64,000 nucleotides of DNA from Liriodendron chinense (lineage: Eukaryota; Streptophyta; Magnoliopsida; Magnoliales; Magnoliaceae). Below, piece by piece: positions 37,101-46,300 of this stretch. The stretch is taken from contig PVNU02002805.1 in NCBI GenBank assembly GCA_003013855.2, positions 248,001-312,000 of the forward strand, written 5' to 3'. The notes under the pieces are model-generated. The model was not told the origin of the DNA and searched no databases. It worked only from the letters and a program-made list of their open reading frames with translations. The position numbers were made by a program, and so were the translations under genes. Position 1 is the first letter of the stretch. Every line of letters starts with the position of its first letter.

Positions 37101-40100
37101 TATGAATTAAGGTACTGACATTTGTGTGTATAAATAATAATTTAGATGGTAGTATGCATCATTAGTCGCACACCTAGGGGGCGTTTGGCAAATCTATTAA
37201 TAAGAGTTTATTTGCTTATTCTAAAAAAATAAGCTCTTATTATGAAAATAGACCGTTTGGTAAAGCTTTCATTTTAGAGCTTATTTTTTTTAGAAACTAG
37301 CAAAATAGCTCTTAAATAATAAGTGATAGGGAGGTCACTTTTTCTTGAAGAGCTTATTTAGCTTAAGCGGGTGACATTTTTAATTAATTTTTGGACAAGT
37401 TTGTCCTTCAACTTTTTAAGTAATTCCCATCTTGCCCTCTTCTCTTCTTTAGAATATCTCTAAGTTGGGCCCACATGATGAACAACCCATATTGAATGTG
37501 GGTTTCCACATCAAGGTGGGCCCACATAATGCATGATCACATCAAAGGTGGGCCCCACATGATGAACACCCACATCAAAGGTGGGACCTACATGATGGAT
37601 GGGGGACATTGAAGGTGGGATCACATGATGGAATGTTGACATCAAAGGTAGGCCCACATGATGAACAACCCATATTGAAGGTTGGGCCCCACATGATTGA
37701 CGGTGAACACCAAAGGTGGGTCCCACATGATGGATGACCCACATCAAAATGTGGCCCCGCATGATTGATGGACTATCCACATCAAGTGGACCCCATATGA
37801 TGGACGGTTCATAGCAAGGGTGGGACCCACATGATGGATGGTGGACATTGAATGTGGGACCACATGATGGAAGATTGACATTAAATGTGGGACCATATGA
37901 TGAATGACCCATATTGAAGGTTGGGCCCCACATGATGGATGGTCCATAGCAAAGGTGGGACCTACATGATGGATGGTGGACATCAAAGGTGGGTCCCACA
38001 TGATGGACTATCCATATCAAGTGGGCCCCACATGATAGATGGTCCACAACCAAGGTGGGACCCACATGATGGATGGTCCACATCAAAGGTAGGATCCAAG
38101 TGATGGATGGTGGATATTGAATGTGGGACCACATGATGGAAGGTTGACATTAAAGGTGGGCCTACATGATGAATGACCCATATTGAAGGTTTGACCCCAC
38201 ATGATGGACAGTCCACTGCCAAGGTAGGACCTACATGATGTATGGTGGACATCAAATGTGTCCCACATGATGGACTACCTACTTGATGTGGGCCCCACAT
38301 GATAGTGGTCCACAACAAAGGTAGGACCCACATGATGGATGGTGGACATCAAAGATGGGCCCCTCATAATGAATGACTCATATTGAAGTGGGGTCCCACA
38401 TAAAGGTGGGCCCATGTAATGAAAGGTTCACATCAAAGGTAGGCCCCACATGATAGATGGCCCACATCAAATTGTGGCCCAACATGATGGAACATGCATA
38501 TCAAGTAGGTCCCATTTAAATGGCAGTCCACGTCAAAGGTGGGATCCACATGATGGATGATGGTCATTGAAGGTGGGCCCACATGATGGTCAATTGATAT
38601 CAAAGATCGGCTCACATGATGAACGGCCCATAATGAATGTGGGGCCCCACACAAAGAATGGTCCACATCAAGGTGGGCCCACATAATGGACGGAGTGGGC
38701 TTCACATGATGGATGACTCACATAAAAGTGTGGCCCCTCATAATGGACAGTTGACATCAAGTGGGCCCCACCTAATGGACGGTCCACATCCAAGGTTTCT
38801 CATGATGGATGACCCATATCCAAAGTGGGCCGTATGATGGATGATCCATATAGAAGGTGCACCTCACATGATGAATGGTATATCAAAACTGGGCCCCACA
38901 TGATGGACAATACACTTCAAAGGTATGGCCCACAATATGGACACATCAAATGTGGAGTCCACGTGATGGTGATGGGTAGTGGACATTGAGGGGCCCCACC
39001 TAAAGGACAATTAGCATTGATGTTGGGCCCCACATGATGGACGGTCCACCCAAACAACCATTTGGATTGGTCTTATATTTAAGTTGTTGTAATCTTTAAA
39101 AAATGACATCAACTACCCTTAAAAAAGATCTTATTTGAAAGTTTTACCAAACGTGCTTATTTTAAATAAGAGCTTTTTTTTTGTTGAGATTTTACCAAAT
39201 GGGCTTATTTAAAACAAGAGCTAGAACAAAAAGAGCTTATTGAAATAGCTCTTATTCAAAAAGCTCTTATTGAATTAGAGTAGAGATGCCAAACGCCCCC
39301 CTAGTAGCGCTCTTTTCTACTCTATCTTCAATTGCAAGTTAACTTACAACCATTTGGTGCTTACTTTATTTTTATTACGTCATTCATGAGCAAACAAAAT
39401 TTTAGCCAAAGATTGTCTTTTTTGGCTAAAAAAAAAACTTGTTTTGTTCAATTATCCATGTAGTGGCAATGTGGCATATTAACGTCTCATGGGAGTTATT
39501 TTTTAAGGCACCATTGTTTCATACTAAGTTTCAATCTTCATACTTCATAGTGACCTTGCATTGTCCTAACTTTTTTGATACTTTGCAATAGACAATAGTT
39601 CAGTTACAGTCTACTCAACAATTAGATATCTCGTCTAGAAACATGCCTGTTGCTCTATCAATATTATTTCAATGTATAATTTTACCATGTTTTGTTTCAT
39701 TGCAAATTACGTGTGCCCATTGGGTGCGGTGCACATTATGTTAGTTAGGTTGAATGTTACAATCACTATAATCCTTGCACTTATGGCTATAGCGGGTTGG
39801 GTCATCTCGAGAGCCTTACAATTCAATCAACTAAAAGACGCTCCTATTTTTAAATTTTGCTAAAGATAAGTAGACCTGGTCAAATGTACGAGACTAGGCC
39901 GAGCCACCAGGTCAACTCGACCGAGTCTTGACTGAATGGTCAACTGAGTTGAATCTGATTTCCTAGTTTTTGAACAATGGCCTGTGCATGTTATGAGGAA
40001 CATTTGGTGTAATCGCTTGTCCATCATTTAATCACCCATGTTGAATATCAGGGCTCCTATGTTCTTCCATCAAATTTTGAGGAAGTGGCGACTGGTGTCT

Positions 40101-40463
40101 TAAAGGTGCTGAATAATTTGGCTATGTTGGACATTACTCTTCTCCAGAGTATGCTAGTAAGTCTTGGTTTCTTTCATTTATAATATTTGATTGGGTTTCA
40201 TTGGCGGTATTTGGGGTAGCAGTGGGCTATGCGGCCTGGTTCTACATGACCAGGGCTTGGGCCCCTGAGCTTGGCCTGAGGGCTGGGCTTCAGCCTGAAA
40301 TCTAGGCCCAATGCCTGGCCGGGCCCTGGGACAATGATGAATTGCCAAGCCTGGCCCATTAGCCCACTCCATTCTTTAAGTGGGCCATAGTTATAACAGT
40401 TTAAAGACTCTTGTTGATGGTCCCATTCAATGTACATGTGTAGTTTCAAAGCACTTTTATGTA

Positions 40464-40501
<38 letters not shown>

Positions 40502-43346
40502 TGGATAGAGGTCATACCAAAAAACTTCTTAAATTGCACTTATGTCAAACCTTTGATCACTTGACACTTTTCCTGGCCCGGCTCAGCCCTGTAGAGTTAG
40601 GGCAAGGTCCAAGGCCTTTTTAGCCTGACTAGGGCCAGGTCCATGGCTTAAGGAATTAGAACTGGGCTAGGACCAGCCCCTGCTTGGCCCTAAACCACTG
40701 CCACCACTAGGCAGTCTACTACTAAATTTAATGATTTACCATTCTATGGTTAACACTGTTTCGTACAGGTTACTATCATCTTTTCCTAGTTTAATAATGC
40801 AATTATGTTTGAATTATGAACAGGCTAGACCAGATCTACAAATGGAGTTTTTCCATCTTATGAGCTTCCTTCTTTCTCATTGCACAAGCAAGTGGAAAGT
40901 GGCCACTGATCAGGTGATTTTCTGTATTCCTTTGTTCACAGCAATTGTAATGTTATACATAAATCTCTGTGTTGAGCTAATGTACTGGAGAAAGTGGCAT
41001 AAACGTTTTCCTGTTAAAATTTTTGTCAACTATCAATGGTGATGGCTGTCGAGAAAACTAAGTTTTGATCGGAAACCTTATGAGGTTGAGTGTATAATAG
41101 TTTACAAATCATTTTTAAGTGGTTACACTAATACGTAGATAATAATGACCCTTAAGAGGAGTATGTGGGGTGGTGTTTGGGGTCAATGTTTTAAATATCA
41201 GCTGATATATTCCAGGATATATCTTGTATCCCACCTGTGTGATACGAAACGCATAGGTAGTGCCGATATATCCCACATGTTCGATCCGGTGAGGAGTATG
41301 TGGACGGTTTGGATCATTCTATTGGTGTGATTTTAGTGATGTAGCCGATATTTAGATTGTTTCAGAGTATCAACAGCATGGCACGTGCATGGTAGACATC
41401 TGTGTAGCGGTACCTTTGTTTACTTGTGCAACTCTCCAAGGGAGCTCAAAAAGGCATCTCGACCCCATTTACTTCCAAATCATCTCCTAGAGAGGATTTC
41501 ATTTACAAGCCCTTTTACTTCCATTTCATTTCATTTCATTTCCATGCATTTACTCCCATCCAAACACACCTCAAATGCCATTTACCTCCATTTCCTCCCA
41601 ATCCACCCATTTACCTCCATTTACTCTCATCCAAATGGCCCCTTAGGATCAGATTTGATTAGATTCGTGCTTATTCATGCTTCTCTGTGTAACCCAGAAT
41701 CCTTTTAATCTCTTTTACTATTGGGGGGAGGGGGAGTTATGCCTTCTACACTCTACGTTCCCTCTCTCCTATTTCACAAGAAGCAAGTTATGGGCAAATA
41801 AAACACACCTAAACACTTTTAGAGCCATCTCAGGTGAAGGGTAAGTAGATTGAAAAGATTTAACAGGAGACTTTCCACATTGAATGTGAATTGGCAATCG
41901 ATTTATCAAATAGCAAGTAGTTAGAATGGATTAACCCCAGAAGTGTATAGGTACCTTCATCATAGTGAGTGGAGCCCAAGTTACTATGAGTGGTGATTTT
42001 CTGCTGAGCAATACCATTTTCTGAGGTGTTTGGGGATATGTTGTTTGTGAGTTGATCCATGATCCTGCAGATAAGAGCTCCCTAGATATGTCTTTTCCTC
42101 CATTATCACTACAAATAGTTTGAATGTTGGTTTTGAACTGATTTCTTTTTTCTTTTTGTTTTTTCAAGATTTTGTTTTGAAGTGATTTTGAGCCCATCAA
42201 TGAAAAAATTTAAAAATATGCAACTATTACTTTACCCTTCATTGAGTATAACCATGCCATATGAGAAGCAGCATCAATAAGTAGTACAAAATAGCAAAAC
42301 CCTGAAGTTATGGGAGCTGGTCCCCACACATCAGAATATACTAGAGATTACCTCATACTTATCCCCATAACTCAAGTGACATACATCTCCCTTTTTATTT
42401 TTGTGTTGAGGGGTTGGGCAAGTTCTATGTAACACCGGCTAGTGCATTCTCTAGGGAGAAGTGATAAAGTTCATGTTTATTGGTTTCTTCTCTATACTCA
42501 TTGTTGCTCTTTTTCATTGTTAATGAGTTGATTGAAAACTGATTTTTGTTACATTTAGAATTGCTCTATGCAATTCTCAAGGCATACTTGTGTGCATTCT
42601 GGAACTTGTCCCAGGTTGGCTTGCTTTTGCTTGAATCACTGTTGCTTCTTGGCTACTTCGCTTTGTTCCACCCTGGAAATCAAGCAGTCCTTCGATGGGG
42701 CAAGAGCCCAACAATCCTTCACAAGGTTAGTTGGTCTTTCATGGATTCATACCTTAGGTTAATTATCGAAAGCTATTGAGGAAATCTAACATGTTTGGCT
42801 TCAAGAAAACAGGTCTGTGATCTGCCGTTTGTGTTCTTCAGTGACCCTGAGTTGACACCCATTTTGGCTGGCACACTTGTTGCTGCCTGCTATGGGTGTG
42901 AGCAGAACAGAGGTGTGGTGCAGCAGGAACTCAGCATGGAAATGTTGCTTTCTTTGCTCAAATCCTGCAGACAAGGATTGCTTGCTGTCCAATCCGAATC
43001 CTCCCCGCCCGATAGTGCAACAGTTGATGATCCATCTGATGGTAATCAATCAGTTCCAGAACCCAGAAAGCTTCAAGGTGACTTTAGTATAAGATCTAGC
43101 CGTGGTAATTTGAGAAGTGCTCGAGTTTTGTCTGCCAAGGGAAGTGTTTCAGTCAGCAACGGAAGGCTTGGCAAGGTGAGACATCAAAGGGATGGGAAAG
43201 GAACAAGAACTTGTGATGATTGGGCTTTCAAGCACAACCTACCAGCTTCAGAAGCTTCATCATCTTTCATGCTGCATAGTAGATTTCCTGCCAGCTTTAT
43301 AGATAGAGCCGAAGAATTTTTTTCAGCTGGGGCACAAGTGTGTTAG
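9823..43346 (+). CDS. SCAPER-like protein gene (seven visible coding exons, 5' exon missing)
   Basis: The joined exons give about 1,730 codons of a plant SCAPER homologue. In mammals SCAPER binds cyclin A at the ER and links tubulin-translating ribosomes to the CCR4-NOT deadenylase; the plant role is not settled. Seen here: an acidic low-complexity N-terminal part, the SCAPER N-terminal domain (begins about 10836 with MGDWRVLQDG), a long charged coiled coil (about 16080-16800), then a helical C-terminal half ending at a TAG at 43344-43346. Exons are 9823-11169, 15386-17179, 31355-32567, 40052-40156, 40824-40913, 42615-42725 and 42813-43346. Every junction is GT..AG and phase 0. The first exon begins in mid-protein (RHRTSSKFS), so the start codon must lie upstream, probably beyond the window edge. 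Introns up to 14 kb are filled with transposons. A one-base frameshift in the third visible exon would truncate the protein unless it is a sequencing error. Family assignment comes from remembered similarity. Confidence 0.9.
12180..13610. repeat. Three tandem foldback units of the GGGCCCAC-rich family
   Basis: The units are about 12180-12540, 12620-13050 and 13150-13610. Each is an imperfect inverted repeat of about 400 bp with shared motifs (AATATCAGCTTGATCC, GTGGCCCACAAAAGG) and ends rich in GGGCCCAC. They resemble 1-485. Confidence 0.8.
13620..13946 (+). other. Gene-like segment inside the hAT element (possible captured 5' exon)
   Basis: This stretch differs from the rest of the element. 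It has no foldback repeats, a coding-like or 5'-UTR-like composition, and an open + frame without an ATG start (SSSSPLKQQASQDFESIQKP onward). It ends at a good donor, TTGAG|GTACGA (13946/13947), directly before the element's TATCG-rich end. It could be a captured promoter, 5' UTR or first exon of another gene. The source gene was not recognised. Confidence 0.45.
14134..15385. other. Intron sequence; (CATCAC)n and retroposon-tail remnants, no gene
   Basis: It holds a CATCAC microsatellite at 14735-14772, next to CCTTGTCCCAGTTATTTGG, and a similar TTATCCCAACATTGGAG near 15090 with an ATC-rich tract. These look like reversed 3' tails of one retroposon family, as does 37025-37070. Confidence 0.45.
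14735..14772. repeat. (CATCAC)n microsatellite
   Basis: Short imperfect CATCAC/CATCAT tandem run. Confidence 0.85.
15386..17179 (+). CDS. SCAPER-like, visible exon 2 (coiled-coil region)
   Basis: 598 codons, phase 0. The acceptor is TTTGTGCAG at 15385 and the donor is GTACCA at 17180. It starts VRRMASSPHRAEILSSSLEA, the conserved join to the N-terminal domain. Residues about 20-220 are Ser/Lys-rich and probably disordered. Residues about 230-470 are a long Glu/Arg/Lys coiled coil, for example REAEEKHARAMRIRSELENE and a run of RREEERR-type heptads. The exon ends in a basic segment (RRIKKIRQRLMSLKYEF) and GLIVGDMIK. The frame is open throughout. Large overlapping frames on the other strand across this exon are shadows of its charged codon usage. 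Confidence 0.93.
17180..18438. other. Intron sequence; no gene recognised
   Basis: AT-rich, with a near-direct repeat of TTACTTACCCCTTTATATA at about 17613 and 17654 and an A-rich run near 18365. No family was recognised. Confidence 0.5.
18444..20424 (-). mobile_element. Solo LTR, 1,981 bp, TSD GTTTT
   Basis: It starts TGAAATTGCG and ends GCACTAACA. A perfect 5-bp duplication GTTTT lies at 18439-18443 and 20425-20429. It is the full-length relative of the LTRs at 7714-9060 and 52252-54224, in the same orientation as the former. No internal region is present, as expected after LTR-LTR recombination. Confidence 0.9.
20718..23290 (-). mobile_element. L1-type LINE, 5'-truncated, minus strand
   Basis: The minus-strand code runs from the RT thumb/finger region (PSNMGATFLVLIPKKEGAES, 22801-23019) through the RT core with ASRGLRQGDPLFPFLF and the active-site QFADDTLLF (21902-22657). 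It continues through the linker (21451-21915) to the zinc-binding RT-associated domain (PPKVAPFTWLARRNRILT; MHGAETVDHLLIHCPYSSQI). The frame shifts several times. An AT-rich 3' end lies at about 20718-20760. The endonuclease and ORF1 are missing. Confidence 0.88.
24446..24472. repeat. Poly(G) run, 27 bases
   Basis: Uninterrupted G27, paired 243 bp later with a C26 run at 24716-24741. Confidence 0.95.
24716..24741. repeat. Poly(C) run, 26 bases
   Basis: Uninterrupted C26, the complement of the G run at 24446-24472 and in the same solo LTR. Confidence 0.95.
25576..26685. other. Intron sequence; possible worn hAT-family copy
   Basis: No gene. About 25990-26235 shows scattered similarity to 528-870 (GAAACTTATTAT, AATATTATCGACAAT), so it may be a very old copy of that hAT family. 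The similarity is weak. Confidence 0.35.
26690..30650 (+). mobile_element. L1-type LINE, plus strand, decayed, split by a solo LTR
   Basis: Order: an ORF1-like remnant (26703-27014), endonuclease start (MAILSCNIRGL near 27233, then MLMIQEIKK near 27326), mid-ORF2 (KLCLLKEKLKSWNIDVFGSS to 28484), a solo LTR (28490-29710), then ORF2 resumed (RREVVYWKKESIHRWLRDED near 29790) and RT (FNKRPVINNALGAHFILLI, 30205 onward). It fades near 30650 with WQQWIRGYISC. The RT active site and 3' end are missing. Many stops are present. Confidence 0.82.
28490..29710 (+). mobile_element. Solo LTR, 1,221 bp, TSD CTCTG
   Basis: It starts TGATGAGGGCATCC and ends CCTGCATTA. The duplication CTCTG is at 28485-28489 and 29711-29715. 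It is the same family as 24023-25282, and both copies landed in LINE ORF2 code. Many interspersed CCCTAA-like words lie at about 29265-29460. Confidence 0.9.
30651..31354. other. Intron sequence before visible exon 3; no gene
   Basis: No known family recognised. A purine-rich tract lies at about 30800-30870. It ends in the polypyrimidine/CAG acceptor at 31354. Confidence 0.5.
31355..32567 (+). CDS. SCAPER-like, visible exon 3, with a one-base frameshift
   Basis: The acceptor is CAAACAG ending at 31354 and the donor is GTAACT at 32568. The first 90 codons read FFEGKDSELHASRQAGLLDF onward, a conserved family block. The frame then meets TAA at 31631-31633. From 31626 a second frame (+1 relative) carries on with SVENLESVAEVLDGFLWTVT and stays open to the donor. 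The exon is 1,213 bp, one more than a multiple of three, whereas both flanking exons are phase 0, so one extra base near AAA 31624-31626 explains everything. No GT..AG pair can splice around it in frame. Either this allele is broken or the base is a sequence error. The second half is Ser-rich and probably disordered, then helical near the end. Confidence 0.9.
33273..33545 (-). pseudogene. Copia GAG-pre-integrase fragment
   Basis: The minus-strand frame has GCYVPWVAKNILSVAQLDGH and FHPVDCIVRDFKIGKDIRM, the usual copia region between protease and integrase. It is isolated and has no LTR of its own. Confidence 0.65.
33790..35569 (-). mobile_element. Copia element 3' part (RT, RNase H remnant, LTR edge), minus strand
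   Basis: The minus-strand RT frame at 35369-35566 carries the active site YVDDI (MVLIVYVDDIVLSRND). Decayed RNase H code continues toward 34560. A polypurine tract (TTGAGGGGGAG, about 33926-33916) and the LTR edge follow. The copy is broken by a hAT element at 34004-34545 and cut upstream of RT; a MITE sits at its other end (35578-35696). Confidence 0.75.
34004..34545. mobile_element. hAT-type MITE, 542 bp, TSD GTGAGAAC
   Basis: Ends CAGTGTTTTAAAT and (reverse) CAGAGTTTTAAAT. Perfect 8-bp duplication GTGAGAAC at 33996-34003 and 34546-34553. Both ends are packed with GTAGCGTA/CTACGCTA motifs. No coding capacity. It is inserted in the copia fragment. Confidence 0.93.
35578..35696. mobile_element. 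hAT-type foldback MITE, 119 bp, TSD GGTTTAGG
   Basis: TIR TAGGGGTGTCAATGGGCC at both ends. Perfect 8-bp duplication GGTTTAGG at 35570-35577 and 35697-35704. The interior is GC-rich (GGCCCGGC type) and folds back on itself. Confidence 0.95.
36840..37070 (+). repeat. Possible retroposon fragment with ATG-rich tail
   Basis: An open frame (LRQVGSRHQTYAKTSNMNPN) leads into GACCCCTATTAGTTGGGATA and a GATGATGA tail. Reversed relatives of this tail occur near 14745 and 15090. Confidence 0.35.
37177..39300. mobile_element. TIR element filled with a minisatellite, TSD CTA
   Basis: Terminal inverted repeats start GGGGGCGTTTGGCA on both sides. A 3-bp duplication CTA lies at 37174-37176 and 39301-39303. 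Subterminal zones of about 200 bp are rich in AAGAGCTTATT/AATAAGCTCTT. The TSD length fits PIF/Harbinger-like elements, but the superfamily is uncertain. The middle 1.6 kb is the tandem array at 37430-39055. Confidence 0.82.
37430..39055. repeat. Minisatellite of GGGCCCACATGATGG-type units
   Basis: Roughly 40 degenerate units of about 33-40 bp, built on CACATGATGGATGGTCCACA and CAAAGGTGGGCCC-type words, run without a break. It creates long meaningless minus-strand frames (GPTFDVHHPSC-like repeats). Confidence 0.92.
40052..40156 (+). CDS. SCAPER-like, visible exon 4
   Basis: 35 codons, phase 0: acceptor TATCAG ending at 40051, donor GTAAGT at 40157. It encodes GSYVLPSNFEEVATGVLKVL and continues to SML, which joins smoothly to the preceding NRLSSEQ and the following ARPDLQMEFF. 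It has no internal start, so simple frame scans miss it. The preceding intron is 7.5 kb and carries most of the DNA transposons in the window. Confidence 0.88.
40211..40709. mobile_element. Probable hAT-type GC-rich MITE, 499 bp
   Basis: Ends TTGGGGTAGCAGTGG and (reverse) TAGTGGTGGCAGTGG. The flanks GGCGGTAT (40203-40210) and GGCAGTCT (40710-40717) match at 6 of 8 bases, an aged duplication. The interior is rich in GGGCCTGGCC-type words and has a T34 run at 40467-40500. It lies between visible exons 4 and 5. Confidence 0.6.
40824..40913 (+). CDS. SCAPER-like, visible exon 5
   Basis: 30 codons, phase 0: acceptor GAACAG ending at 40823, donor GTGATT at 40914. It encodes ARPDLQMEFFHLMSFLLSHC and TSKWKVATDQ, a strongly conserved helical block of the family. 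Confidence 0.9.
41184..41400. repeat. hAT-like end with GATATATCC motifs (partial)
   Basis: It begins CAATGTTTTAAATATCAGC, followed by repeated GATATAT/ATATATC words. No second terminus was found. Confidence 0.4.
41850..42440 (-). pseudogene. Copia integrase fragment
   Basis: Minus-strand code FKTNIQTICSDNGGKDISRE and SQTTYPQTPQKMVLLSRKSP match the copia integrase core (SDNG; QQNGVAERK region). Frameshifted and without LTRs. It lies in the intron before visible exon 6. Confidence 0.65.
42615..42725 (+). CDS. SCAPER-like, visible exon 6
   Basis: 37 codons, phase 0: acceptor GTCCCAG ending at 42614, donor GTTAGT at 42726. It encodes VGLLLLESLLLLGYFALFHP and NQAVLRWGKSPTILHK. The hydrophobic run is more likely a buried helix of the repeat-like C-terminal domain than a membrane segment. 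Only 87 bp of intron separate it from the last exon. Confidence 0.9.
42813..43346 (+). CDS. SCAPER-like, last coding exon
   Basis: 177 codons plus the TAG stop at 43344-43346. The acceptor is AAAACAG ending at 42812. It encodes VCDLPFVFFSDPELTPILAG, then a helical segment with the conserved CYGCEQN, a Ser/Arg-rich tail, and the family-typical end with MLHSRFPASFIDRAEEFFSA. No canonical AATAAA was noticed in the 300 bp after the stop; AT-rich tracts near 43645-43670 could hold the poly(A) site. Confidence 0.9.
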   Translation, partial: VCDLPFVFFSDPELTPILAGTLVAACYGCEQNRGVVQQELSMEMLLSLLKSCRQGLLAVQSESSPPDSATVDDPSDGNQSVPEPRKLQGDFSIRSSRGNLRSARVLSAKGSVSVSNGRLGKVRHQRDGKGTRTCDDWAFKHNLPASEASSSFMLHSRFPASFIDRAEEFFSAGAQVC

Positions 43347-46300
43347 TGATTCTGAATTGACTTAGAAATCCAATGGCTACGACAAGAATCGTACTCGTTT
43401 TGAATATATTAGTATTCCAAGTGATTTTTGGAGAAAGTTACTGTCTAGGCTCGCACTCATGTTACCAATCCGGATTAGAAATGGAATGGGTTGTTGCTGA
43501 ATGTAATTTATTTTCAGTTGCCAGCAATATACTTGGGGTTATTGGATGAATAGATCCGGTTGTCACTGTGAGCAGTAGATGAAAAGTCCTGTTCACACCT
43601 TGCATTTTCTGCAAGAAATTAAACTCCAAGTATAGAAACAATTAATCCTTAATTTTTTTTATACAAAGGTGGAGATTGCATCCTGTGGAAGCTATTGGAT
43701 TCTGAATCTAAGTTCTCTGAAGTAGGGGGCTACTAAAAAAAATTTGGCATTGGAAAGAAAGTTCATGGCACTTTAGTTGAAGTTCCTATGGTTTCCTAAG
43801 ATTATTTTGGTTGGATTACAACAAAATCAGAACATTTTTATATTTGAGATGTTTGTGGAGGTTGGGGAAGGTCCGAAGGGTTGCTTAATTGGAGTGAGTT
43901 GGACGCCTTGGTGTGATACTGATTTTGAAACTTGTTGAAGCTTAGCGAAATGAGCCAGCATCTACTCGTACAAATTGCAACTGTAGATATCTTTCTAATA
44001 GTGCTTTCTTTTCAGATGTTGCACACATGACAGTAGATGGTTGTTATTGGTGGTTTCTTTGTTGCTGATGTATTTGTGCAAAAATGTGACTGACTTCCAG
44101 GTGAGGTGAGTTTCAAACATGTCATCCCTAATATCATGATGAATTATAGGCTTCTGCTCATCCACATTTATATAATTTGCTCGAGCACAGGATTCTATGC
44201 ATGCGAGGCCGTGTTTTGGCAATCCAAACCATTTATGAGGGGCCTCAGGATGTATAGGGGATGCACTCAATATTTTCTATTAAAAGATTCTAATCCTTCA
44301 ATCAAATGGACTATATTAATGAGATTTGTAAGGCATCTTCCAATCAAATGGTCTCATTCTATCAATGTTTGGATCACTGAAAAATGGTCTCATATGTACC
44401 GAATCTGCTGCCTCGGCTAACCGTTTTTTGCTGATGAGCAGGACCTACTTATCTTCCCACATTTTCTTTGTAATTGCTCATTGCTCATTGCTCATTCCCA
44501 CCAGCAAGAGAGACTGGGTCTCTTGATTTGCACTTCTATGCACCAGGTTGATTCTAGCAACCCCATGAAGGTGTGACTCTCAAGTCTCGTCTTGATTGGT
44601 TTCAGTTTGCCTCTTGTCACAGGCATGCATGTATGGACAATCAGGAAAAGGTTTTGAAGTAACGTTCTTCTCCACACACATCATCCTTGCCCACAAGGAC
44701 AGCCAAACCAACCAAATGTAGTTTATGACAAGGACTTTTTTTGTTTTTGGAAAATTTTCTTTGCCAGGCATGTCCATCAATTGCATGGGTATCGAGCACA
44801 AGTCAGTTGCAGTGACATGGGTATTAAGAAATAGACATCCATAAATTTTTTTTCCTTGTTTAAAATATATTTATCTACTATTGAGAAAGAGACCCTCCCT
44901 AATCTGTTTAATTTATATTATTTTAGTGCACTGTTATTTGTCTATACACATTTCTTAATATGCACTTATGGACTTATCGTAAGGCTTCTTCCAATGTAAT
45001 AGGTAACTTGATATTTAAATCTACCCACACCAATTTGCTAATACCCATTTTCTGTTTTCAATTTCGAAAATGGGAATCAGGTGTGACTGTATATAGTGGC
45101 TCTAGTGGCTCCCTATTATAATACCACTGCTTGGATGTGCTACATGTCAACCTCTCTATCATCATAGACTTGAAATGTGTGCCCAAGCTAACTTGCCTGA
45201 TGGTAGATGAAGTGTGCCCAGGAGGCTCATCAGTGATGATGATTAAGCTGAAGAAGAAATGAACACTGCAAAAGCTTGGTTCGACCTAACCTGATGATGT
45301 CTTGGTCCTGGCACCATGGCGTCGTACTGACGTTAGCATTTTGGGTACGCCCAATTTGCAAGAGTTGTTTACTTCAAGCTTTGGGAATTTTAGTAATTTT
45401 TTTTTCTAGAGTTTTAAGGAGGTTGAACTTCGTTTATCATTATGGTTAGGAAATAGATTCTCTAGATAAGCCATTATCGAGATACTATGAATAAGCGCTA
45501 TGATCTAAATCTTTTGACTGATTGGCGATGTTTTCGCTTGTATTTGGATCTCCAGTTGCTGCCTTTCTTTTCATTTCCAATTTTATGCCATCACTAAACG
45601 TCATCTTGCATCATGTCCGATGGTCTTATGTACACAACAACCCTCTTAACTGTGAATTTGAAGAATCACCGTTCTCTGTAGGTTCTAATTTGTTATATAT
45701 GTTAGTAGCAACTTACCTAACCTGTTCACTTGTATACACATGTAAATATAATATAACATGCATAGGTCCTTGCAGTAACATGTCGGAATTCTTATATGAC
45801 AAAAAAATAATATTACTAATAAATAAATAAATACCGAGAAATAACTTATAGGGAGCTTAGAAATCTTGTAAATATAACGAGAGCTAAAGAAAGTTCACAA
45901 AAGCATTTAATTCATTAACCAGAACTGCTTCAATTTCCTTTCCTTTTTCCTTAAAAGATGAATTTCTATGTCGACTAGGAATTTTGTGAACGCTTCTGCA
46001 AGATCCAAACCACTCATTAGGTGGGGCCTGCTGTATAGATGATCGTAGGTTAATTTAACCAGGTTGGCTATTTAGATGTGTAACTTGAATGTTGACCGTA
46101 GGTTAATTTAACCACTGCCTGATGAGTGGGTTGGATCCCATGTCAGCTGATGTGAGCCATGAGTCCACTGCCACCTGCTCACTTGTGTTTGGTTAGCTGA
46201 CCTCTTGCAATTAGAGCAGCAATCTTGCTTCATTTATCTTTCAATATTTTTCCTTAATTGGCTTCCACTGGTTTTTCTCGACAGAAATCTCAGTCTTCAC

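Larger units (their letters stand above)
36148..39979. mobile_element. hAT-type element, 3.8 kb, TSD GCCTGTGC
   Basis: Ends TATTGTTTGAAAAC and (reverse) CATTGTTCAAAAAC. Perfect 8-bp duplication GCCTGTGC at 36140-36147 and 39980-39987. Subterminal zones are rich in GAGTTGACT/AACTCAGT-type motifs. Inside are a retroposon-like stretch (36840-37070) and a nested TIR element (37177-39300). No transposase code was recognised. Similar motif clusters, without clear ends, occur at 47490-47920. Confidence 0.9.

Noticed and set aside
37511..38705. Long minus-strand frames (up to 207 residues) with repeated His-Val-Gly-Pro
   Set aside because: They are translations of the minisatellite; no start context, homologue or splice sites.
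37430..39055. CRISPR-like repeat array
   Set aside because: Units are contiguous and degenerate with no unique spacers, in a plant nuclear context.
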